Positions 7,073 to 11,605 of a DNA stretch of 11,605 bases are shown here, one piece after another. Origin of the DNA: CALZJC01 sp041574955 (GTDB lineage Bacteria > Acidobacteriota > Thermoanaerobaculia > Multivoradales > JAHEKO01). Position 1 is the stretch's first letter; every line of letters starts with the position of its first letter. The stretch lies in the NCBI GenBank assembly GCA_041574955.1, contig JBFGNS010000131.1, positions 1 through 11,605 on the forward strand, in the 5' to 3' direction. A model generated the notes under the pieces. It made no database searches, was not told the origin of the DNA, and saw only the letters and a list, made by a program, of their open reading frames with translations. Both the position numbers and the translations under genes were made by a program.

Positions 7073-7100
7073 GGAACCCGCACCCCCGGCACGGCGTATA
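7073..7100 (+). promoter_or_regulatory. possible ECF-type promoter (GGAAC ... CGTATA) for the sensor phosphatase
   Basis: GGAAC at 7073-7077 is followed after 17 nt by CGTATA at 7095-7100. The GGAAC -35 and CGT-containing -10 at this spacing are the known hallmarks of many ECF sigma factor promoters. A start near 7106 would leave a leader of about 34 nt. Only short words match and the region is GC-rich, so chance is possible. TATAGC at 7097-7102 could alternatively act as a housekeeping -10. Confidence 0.35.
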
Positions 7101-7139
7101 GCAGTCGGAGCGCCCTCGCAATTGGCGCCGACCGCGCGC

Positions 7140-9194
7140 ATGAAAATCCGCACCCAGCTCGTCGTGGCCCTGATCCTCCTGGCGGTGGTGCCGCTGTCGG
7201 GTCTCGTGCTCTACAGCTACGTCTCTTCGACCCGCGCGCTGCGCGAGGCGGTGGAGACCAAGGCGGCCGCGGCCACCCGCGAGATGGAGCAGCGGATGGC
7301 CGAGATCGAGACCGACCTGAGCCGCCGTGTCGAGCGCGCCGGTTCGCTGTGGCAGCTGGCCGGCGAGGAGGCGGGCGACGAGCAGGTCGTCGAGGTGATC
7401 TCCCAGCTCGGCGAGGTGGCGCCGCTGCTGCGCTCGTTCGAGTTCGTGCCGGCCGCGCCGCCGCTGCCGCCGGCCGGTGCCGGCGACGAGACCGGGAGCG
7501 GAACCGCGCCGCCCGAGGCGCCCGCGCTCGGCGGCGTCGACCTCTCCGGGCTGCTCTCCAGATTCGACATCGAGCTCAGCGAGCAGTTCTCGGAGGAGCT
7601 CGAGTCGCAGATCGCCGTCGGTCTCAAAGCCGGCGCCGAGGCGATGCGCCGGGTCGGACTCGAGGTGGCGAGGGAGGTGGCCGAGGAGTGGCGTGCCGCT
7701 ACCGAGCGGGCGCGCGCCGAGGGCCGTCCGCTGCCGCCCCGTCCGCCGATCCCGCCGCCGCCCGCCGTCGCCCAGCCGTCGGACCCGGCGATCGCCCCGC
7801 ACCCTGCCGAGCGGCACGAGCTCAGGCGGCTCCACCGCCAGCTCGAGGTGCCGTTGCGCCAGAGCGGCGAGCTGATCGGCAGCTTCCGCGCCCAGGTCAG
7901 CGTCCACGAGCTGCTCGGCCGTGTGCTGGGACGGACCCGCCGCGACCAGGGAGAGATCCCGTTCGCCATCGACCAGGACGGCGAGCTCATCACCCTCGAC
8001 GACGACGACCGTCGGCAGCTCGCGCAGCTTCCGATCCGGCGAACCGGCGACGCCGTCGAAGCCGCCGACGCCGAGCAGCTCGCCGACTGGGTGGTGGTCA
8101 CCCGGCAGGAGCCCTCCACCGGGCTCTCCTTCGGCATCGCGCGGCCGATCCGCGAGTCGCTCGAGCAGGTGCGCCGCTCCGCCGTCCGCAACCTGGGCTG
8201 GGGCCTGGCGCTGATCTTCTTCGCTCTCGCCGGCATCCTGCCGATCTCGCGCCGTATGACGCGCGGCTTGAAGGCGGTGACCGAGGGCGCCGAGCGCATC
8301 GCCCAAGGCGACCTCAAGGCGCGGGTGCCGGTCGAGGGCAGGAGCGAGCTCGGCCAGCTGGCCAACGCCTTCAACCGCATGGCCTACGACCTCGAGCAGC
8401 ACCAGGAGATGCTGGTCGAGGGCGAGCGGCAGCGGCGCGACCAGGAGGTCCGCCAGCAGCTGCTCGAGGCCGAATACCGGCGCAAGACCGACGAGCTGGA
8501 GGAGGCGCGCCGGTTCCAGCTCTCGCTGCTGCCGCGCCAGCTTCCCGAGCACCCGTCGTACGAGGTGGCGGTGTCGATGCGGACCGCCACCGAGGTGGGC
8601 GGCGACTACTACGACTTCCGCCAGACGTCCGACGGCGTCCTGGTGGCGGCGGTGGGCGACGCCACCGGCCACGGCGCCAAGGCCGGCACCATGGTGACGG
8701 TGATCAAGAGCTTGTTCTCGGCCTATCCGCCCAAGCAGAAGCTGGCCGCCTTCCTGGCCGAGGCCAACCGCGCGGTGAGACGCATGGAGCTCGGCCGGAT
8801 GGCGATGGCGCTCTGCCTGGCGCGGCTCGACGGCGACCGGCTGACGCTCTCTTCGGCCGGCATGCCGCCGGCGCTGGTGCGGCGCGCCGGCGGCGGCGTC
8901 GAGGAGTTCGCCCTGGCGGGCATGCCGCTCGGCGGGCTGGAGGGCGAGTACGACGAGCGCGGCAGCCGGCTCGAGCCCGGCGACCTGCTGCTGCTGATGT
9001 CCGACGGCCTGCCCGAGCTGCCCAACGCCGACGGCGAGCCGCTCGGCTACCGGCGGGTGCGCGAGCTGGTGGCCGCCGCCCCGGCCGCCTCGCCGCGCGA
9101 CCTGATCGACGCCCTGCTCGCCGCCGCCCGGGAGTGGGCCGGCGAGGGCCCGCCCAACGACGACATCACCTTCGTGGCGATCCGGGTGCGGTGA
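7140..9194 (+). CDS. membrane sensor PP2C phosphatase (RsbU/SpoIIE type) with HAMP domain
   Basis: This 684-residue protein has a membrane helix (7-27), a long extracytoplasmic region (about 28-350), a second helix (352-369), a HAMP domain (about 371-419), a charged coiled coil (about 415-458) and a PP2C/SpoIIE catalytic domain. Metal-binding motifs are intact: GGDYYDF with Asp489, GDATGHG with Asp507, SDG with Asp622 and NDD with Asp674/Asp675. Family members dephosphorylate anti-anti-sigma (STAS) proteins on Ser/Thr, triggering partner switching and sigma factor release in response to an outside signal. No STAS protein, kinase or sigma factor gene is in the window, so the partner is distant. 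The sensor region contains a Pro-rich stretch (197-220) and helical blocks, not a recognisable PAS/Cache fold. A TTG at 7122 would add six residues, but the ATG at 7140 directly precedes the first helix and is preferred. Confidence 0.9.
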   Translation: MKIRTQLVVALILLAVVPLSGLVLYSYVSSTRALREAVETKAAAATREMEQRMAEIETDLSRRVERAGSLWQLAGEEAGDEQVVEVISQLGEVAPLLRSFEFVPAAPPLPPAGAGDETGSGTAPPEAPALGGVDLSGLLSRFDIELSEQFSEELESQIAVGLKAGAEAMRRVGLEVAREVAEEWRAATERARAEGRPLPPRPPIPPPPAVAQPSDPAIAPHPAERHELRRLHRQLEVPLRQSGELIGSFRAQVSVHELLGRVLGRTRRDQGEIPFAIDQDGELITLDDDDRRQLAQLPIRRTGDAVEAADAEQLADWVVVTRQEPSTGLSFGIARPIRESLEQVRRSAVRNLGWGLALIFFALAGILPISRRMTRGLKAVTEGAERIAQGDLKARVPVEGRSELGQLANAFNRMAYDLEQHQEMLVEGERQRRDQEVRQQLLEAEYRRKTDELEEARRFQLSLLPRQLPEHPSYEVAVSMRTATEVGGDYYDFRQTSDGVLVAAVGDATGHGAKAGTMVTVIKSLFSAYPPKQKLAAFLAEANRAVRRMELGRMAMALCLARLDGDRLTLSSAGMPPALVRRAGGGVEEFALAGMPLGGLEGEYDERGSRLEPGDLLLLMSDGLPELPNADGEPLGYRRVRELVAAAPAASPRDLIDALLAAAREWAGEGPPNDDITFVAIRVR

Positions 9195-9229
9195 CAGCGC
9201 GGCAACGGCGCGGCAACAGCGGTGACAGG
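9188..9229. repeat. short direct repeats, 11-bp units GCGG(T/C)(G/A)AC(A/G)GC
   Basis: Three adjacent 11-bp units (9188-9198, 9199-9209, 9210-9220) and a fourth overlapping copy (9219-9229) share the GCGGYRACRG pattern. The first copy includes the phosphatase stop codon (9192-9194) and the fourth forms the outer end of the hairpin arm. They could be a cluster of protein binding sites or a slippage product. Confidence 0.6.
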
Positions 9230-9289
9230 ATAGTCAGCCCACCCGCTTGCGTGCTTTGAAAAGCCGGTGCTCTGAGTATCCTGTCACCG
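9220..9289. repeat. long inverted repeat / hairpin with 29-nt arms
   Basis: Arms 9220-9248 and 9261-9289 are complementary at 25 of 29 positions, including a perfect outer 13 bp (CGGTGACAGGATA), around a 12-nt loop. It starts 25 nt after the phosphatase stop and is followed by TTGCTTCTTC, a moderately T-rich stretch, so it may terminate the phosphatase transcript. Its right arm also contains the candidate -10 of the next gene, which suggests a double role or an operator. Confidence 0.75.
9255..9282 (+). promoter_or_regulatory. candidate sigma-70-like promoter of the DUF1761-amidase pair
   Basis: TTTGAA at 9255-9260 (or TTGAAA at 9256-9261) precedes TATCCT at 9277-9282 with a 15-16 nt spacer. 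A start near 9289 gives a leader of about 36 nt that includes the ribosome binding site. The -10 box lies in the right arm and the -35 in the loop of the hairpin. Confidence 0.45.
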
Positions 9290-9310
9290 TTGCTTCTTCA
9301 CCGGTTCCTA

Positions 9311-9320
9311 AAAAGGAGGT
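9311..9320 (+). promoter_or_regulatory. strong Shine-Dalgarno site (AAAAGGAGGT)
   Basis: A full-length AAGGAGGT match ends 4 nt before the ATG at 9325 and fixes that start over an upstream TTG at 9247. It is the only complete site in the window; most other genes here start with a weak site or none. Confidence 0.85.
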
Positions 9321-9324
9321 CGGC

Positions 9325-9735
9325 ATGCTCTCCGAGATCAACCTGCTGGCGGTCGTGACGGCCGCCGTCGCCACCATGGTTCTGGGCGGCCTGTGGTACG
9401 GGCCGCTGTTCGGCAAGCCGTGGATGAAGGCCCACGGCTACACCGCCGAGCAGCTCGAGTCGATGAAGAAGGGCATGGGCAGAACGTACGCCCTGTCGTT
9501 CGTCTGCTACCTGTGGATGGCGGCGGTGATGTCGATGCTGCTGATCTGGATGGGGGCGATGACCGTCGCCACCGGCATGGGGCTGGCCTTCCACATCTGG
9601 ATGGGCTTCGCCGTCACCATCGGTCTGACCTCGCACCTGTTCTCCAACCGCAAGCTCCCGGCCTACTTCCTCGACGTCGGCTACCAGCTCGTCTACTTCC
9701 TGATGATGGGCGCCATCCTCGCCGCCTGGAGATAG
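9325..9735 (+). CDS. DUF1761 family small membrane protein
   Basis: The 136-residue protein has four predicted membrane helices (about 6-23, 54-76, 80-104 and 113-134). The first helix ends in GGLWYGPLFGKPWMKAHG (21-38), the recognisable start of DUF1761 proteins, which are usually 130-140 residues long with this topology. The family's function is unknown to me. A strong ribosome binding site and its own promoter candidate suggest good expression. The stop is 4 bp before the amidase start, and the last codons carry the amidase ribosome binding site, so the pair is probably translated in a coupled way. Confidence 0.85.
   Translation: MLSEINLLAVVTAAVATMVLGGLWYGPLFGKPWMKAHGYTAEQLESMKKGMGRTYALSFVCYLWMAAVMSMLLIWMGAMTVATGMGLAFHIWMGFAVTIGLTSHLFSNRKLPAYFLDVGYQLVYFLMMGAILAAWR
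9728..9732 (+). promoter_or_regulatory. ribosome binding site of the amidase gene (GGAGA)
   Basis: GGAGA lies 7 nt before the ATG at 9740, embedded in the last codons of the DUF1761 gene just before its TAG. It supports the 9740 start and coupled translation. Confidence 0.6.
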
Positions 9736-9739
9736 CGCG

Positions 9740-11494
9740 ATGACCGAGCCGCTCGTGCGGGCCGGCCTCGACCGGCGCCGCTTCGTCGCCTGGGCCTCGG
9801 CCCTCGGCCTCACCGGCACCGCCCTGCCCGCCCATCTGTGGGCGGCCGCCGAGCGCGGCCCGATCACCAAGCAGGTGCTGGCCGAGGCCGAGAAGCTCGC
9901 CGGTCTCGAGTTCACCGACGCCGAGCGCGAGCTGATGCTCGAGGGCCTCGCCGAGCTGCAGGAAGACTACGCCGCGATCCGCGCGGTACCGCTGCCCAAC
10001 TCGGTGGCGCCGGCCTTCCGCTTCGACCCGGTGGTGGCCGAGCCGCCGCCGCCGGCCGAGCTGCCGCGCGCCCGCCGCACGATGCCGCCCGAGCGCCAGC
10101 CGGCCGAGCTCTCCGACGAGGATCTCGCCTTCCAGCCGATCACCCGGCTGGCCGAGCTGGTGGCCGCCGGCCGGGTCAGCTCGAGCCGCCTCACCGGCGT
10201 CTACCTCGACCGGCTGGCGGCGCTCGATCCGCTGCTCGAGGCGGTCATCACCACCACCCGCGAGCTGGCTCTCGAGCAGGCCGACCGCGCCGACCGCGAG
10301 CTCGCCGCCGGCCGCCGGCGAGGGCCGCTGCACGGCATCCCGTGGGGCGCCAAGGACCTGCTGGCCACCCGCGGCTACCCCACCACCTGGGGGGCGACGC
10401 CGTTCAAGGACCAGCGGATCGAGCAGGACGCCACGGTGGTCACCCGGCTGGCCGAGGCCGGCGCGGTGCTGGTGGCCAAGCTCACCCTGGGCGCCCTGGC
10501 GTGGGGCGACGTCTGGTTCGGCGGCACGACCAGGAACCCGTGGAACCTGGAGCAGGGATCGAGCGGCTCTTCGGCCGGACCGGCGGCGGCGACCGCGGCG
10601 GCGATGGTCGGCTTCTCGATCGGCTCCGAGACCTGGGGCTCGATCGTCTCGCCGTCGACCCGCTGCGGCACCACCGGCCTGAGGCCCACCTTCGGCGCGG
10701 TCAGCCGGCACGGCGCCATGGCGCTGTCGTGGTCGATGGACAAGCTGGGCCCGATCTGCCGCTCGGTCGAGGACTGCGCGCTGGTCTACGACGCCATCCG
10801 CGGCGCCGACGGCCAGGACCGCAGCGCCGTCGAGGCGCCGTTCGACTGGCGGCCCGACCGCGACCCGACAGCTCTCAAGCTCGGCTACGTGCCGGCGCTG
10901 TTCGAGCGCGAGCCGGAGGAGGAGCAGGCCGAGTGGCACGCCAACGACCTGGCGGTGCTCGACACGCTGCGCGATCTGGGCTTCGAGCTGGTGCCGATCG
11001 AGCTGCCCGAGCTGCCGGTCTCGGCGCTGTCGCTCATCCTCAGCTGCGAGGCGGCGGCGGCGTTCGACGAGCTCACCCGCTCCAACCGCGACGACCTGCT
11101 GGTGCGCCAGATCGCCCGCGCCTGGCCCAACGAGTTCCGCGTGGCGCGCACCATCCCGGCGGTCGAGTACATCCAGGCCAGCCGGGTGCGCACCCTGCTG
11201 CTCGAGCGGATGGCCGAGCTGATGGCGCAGGTCGACCTGTACATCTCGCCCACCTACGGCGGCAACAACCTGCTGGCCACCAACCTGAGCGGCCACCCGC
11301 AGGTGGTTCTGCCCAACGGCTTCCGCTCCGACGGCACCCCGACCTCGATCACCTTCACCGGCCGCCTGTTCGGTGAGGCCCACCTGCTGCTGGCCGCCAG
11401 GGCCTACCAGGAAGCCACCGGCTTCCACCTGCGCCGGCCGCCGATGACGCCGCCTCAGCCGGCGGAGGGCGGCGGCGAGGGCGGACCGCGGTAG
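9740..11494 (+). CDS. Tat-exported amidase signature family hydrolase
   Basis: This 584-residue protein has the amidase-signature fold with a Ser-cisSer-Lys triad: Lys205 in GIPWGAKDLL, cis-Ser277 in GSSAGP (276-281) and nucleophile Ser301 in SETWGSIVSPS. The Ser277-Ser301 spacing of 24 equals that in characterised family members. The N-terminus has RRRF (12-15) followed by a hydrophobic stretch to about 31, a twin-arginine signal, so the enzyme is probably exported folded. Residues about 40-130 form an extra helical and Pro-rich segment ahead of the core. The nucleophile loop has ETWGS in place of the common DTGGS. GatA is unlikely given the export signal and absent gatB/gatC; a periplasmic amide, peptide-amide or ester hydrolase is more likely, substrate unknown. 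It sits 4 bp after the DUF1761 gene, and its end overlaps a convergent minus-strand gene by 40 bp. Confidence 0.9.
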   Translation: MTEPLVRAGLDRRRFVAWASALGLTGTALPAHLWAAAERGPITKQVLAEAEKLAGLEFTDAERELMLEGLAELQEDYAAIRAVPLPNSVAPAFRFDPVVAEPPPPAELPRARRTMPPERQPAELSDEDLAFQPITRLAELVAAGRVSSSRLTGVYLDRLAALDPLLEAVITTTRELALEQADRADRELAAGRRRGPLHGIPWGAKDLLATRGYPTTWGATPFKDQRIEQDATVVTRLAEAGAVLVAKLTLGALAWGDVWFGGTTRNPWNLEQGSSGSSAGPAAATAAAMVGFSIGSETWGSIVSPSTRCGTTGLRPTFGAVSRHGAMALSWSMDKLGPICRSVEDCALVYDAIRGADGQDRSAVEAPFDWRPDRDPTALKLGYVPALFEREPEEEQAEWHANDLAVLDTLRDLGFELVPIELPELPVSALSLILSCEAAAAFDELTRSNRDDLLVRQIARAWPNEFRVARTIPAVEYIQASRVRTLLLERMAELMAQVDLYISPTYGGNNLLATNLSGHPQVVLPNGFRSDGTPTSITFTGRLFGEAHLLLAARAYQEATGFHLRRPPMTPPQPAEGGGEGGPR

Positions 11495-11605
11495 CCGCGG
11501 CACAACGACACCCGGAACCGCCGCACCGGCTCGCCGCGCCGCTCGAGCACGATCGGCTCGAGCTCGTCGCACGAGTCGAACGCCCGGTCGAGCGCCTCGC
11601 CCCAG
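11455..11605 (-). CDS. C-terminal end of an unidentified minus-strand protein (partial)
   Basis: On the minus strand a frame is open from the window edge to a TGA at 11455-11457, encoding 49 residues; the start lies beyond 11605. Nearly every codon outside the amidase overlap ends in G or C, as in the real genes here. The tail reads like a normal protein end: an acidic helix (DSCDELEPIVLE), then a basic strand-like segment (EPVRRFRVSLCRGYRG), then a Pro/Ser tail. No family is recognisable. If real, its last 40 bp overlap the amidase end in a convergent arrangement. The opposite strand is also open here, so the call rests on codon use and residue character. Confidence 0.5.
   Translation of the reverse strand, partial: WGEALDRAFDSCDELEPIVLERRGEPVRRFRVSLCRGYRGPPSPPPSAG

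Noticed and set aside
6922..7092. ATG at 7092 as the start of the HExxH gene
   Set aside because: The added 57 residues are Arg/Gly/Pro-rich and would bury the signal peptide; the GTG at 6921 gives a normal signal sequence.
7122..7139. TTG at 7122 as the phosphatase start
   Set aside because: It adds only six residues before the ATG at 7140, has no ribosome binding site, and the ATG directly precedes the charged residues and first membrane helix.
6342..8672. Very long minus-strand open frame (776 residues) opposite the sensor phosphatase
   Set aside because: It is rich in His, Gln, Arg and Leu repeats typical of the reverse complement of high-GC coding DNA and shows no motifs, while the plus strand encodes intact HAMP and PP2C motifs.
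9247..9324. TTG at 9247 as the start of the DUF1761 protein
   Set aside because: It would place the hairpin loop and promoter inside the gene and add 26 unrelated residues; the ATG at 9325 has a full Shine-Dalgarno site and matches the family start.
9614..11572. 652-residue minus-strand frame opposite the amidase
   Set aside because: Its composition is typical of antisense shadow (Arg, Gly, Gln, His, Val runs), and the plus-strand amidase triad is intact. The different minus frame ending at 11455 is the plausible one at the right edge.
1..11605. CRISPR arrays, tRNA or rRNA genes, insertion sequences, toxin-antitoxin or defence genes
   Set aside because: I saw no regularly spaced repeats, cloverleaf-like sequences, transposase motifs or defence-type domains in reading both strands.

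Overview
The window is about 70% GC with almost exclusively G/C third codon positions, densely packed with ordinary-looking bacterial chromosomal genes. It suggests a high-GC environmental bacterium. An Acidobacteriota-like lineage is my best guess, from the overall style and a dispersed CTGAGGTCC...GGACGAC repeat seen in several high-GC environmental phyla, but no marker gene here fixes the taxonomy. I see no phage, transposase, CRISPR, tRNA or rRNA.

Layout, left to right. (1) The C-terminal end of an unidentified plus-strand gene (1-126) is followed by a class I glutamine amidotransferase-like gene (150-923) that overlaps by 4 bp with proC, encoding pyrroline-5-carboxylate reductase (920-1738). 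(2) A 287-bp spacer holds a large inverted repeat with 46-nt arms. (3) A 941-residue fusion (2026-4851) joins an acyl carrier domain, a fatty-acyl-AMP-ligase-like domain and a PlsC acyltransferase, apparently a single-chain acyl activation, carriage and transfer enzyme. (4) It converges, with a 3-bp gap, on a two-gene minus-strand unit: a small exported HExxH protein (6301-6921) followed by a secreted GH113-like TIM-barrel protein (4855-6267). (5) A 218-bp divergent control region separates that unit from a plus-strand membrane sensor phosphatase of the RsbU/SpoIIE PP2C type (7140-9194). It carries TATCCT boxes on both strands and an ECF-like GGAAC/CGTATA promoter candidate. (6) A 130-bp spacer with 11-bp direct repeats and a 29-bp-arm hairpin leads to a DUF1761-type four-helix membrane protein (9325-9735), with a Tat-exported amidase-signature enzyme (9740-11494) 4 bp downstream. 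(7) The right edge carries the 3' end of a minus-strand gene (11455-11605) whose coding region overlaps the amidase end by 40 bp.

Functionally these are separate small units rather than one pathway: amino acid metabolism (amidotransferase plus proC), lipid acylation (the fusion), envelope or exported proteins (HExxH, GH113-like, DUF1761, amidase) and signalling (the phosphatase). I do not see a clear new multi-gene system. The items most worth attention are the three-domain lipid enzyme, the hairpin/repeat spacer at 9188-9293, the promoter candidates around 6931-7102 and the large inverted repeat at 1813-1957.
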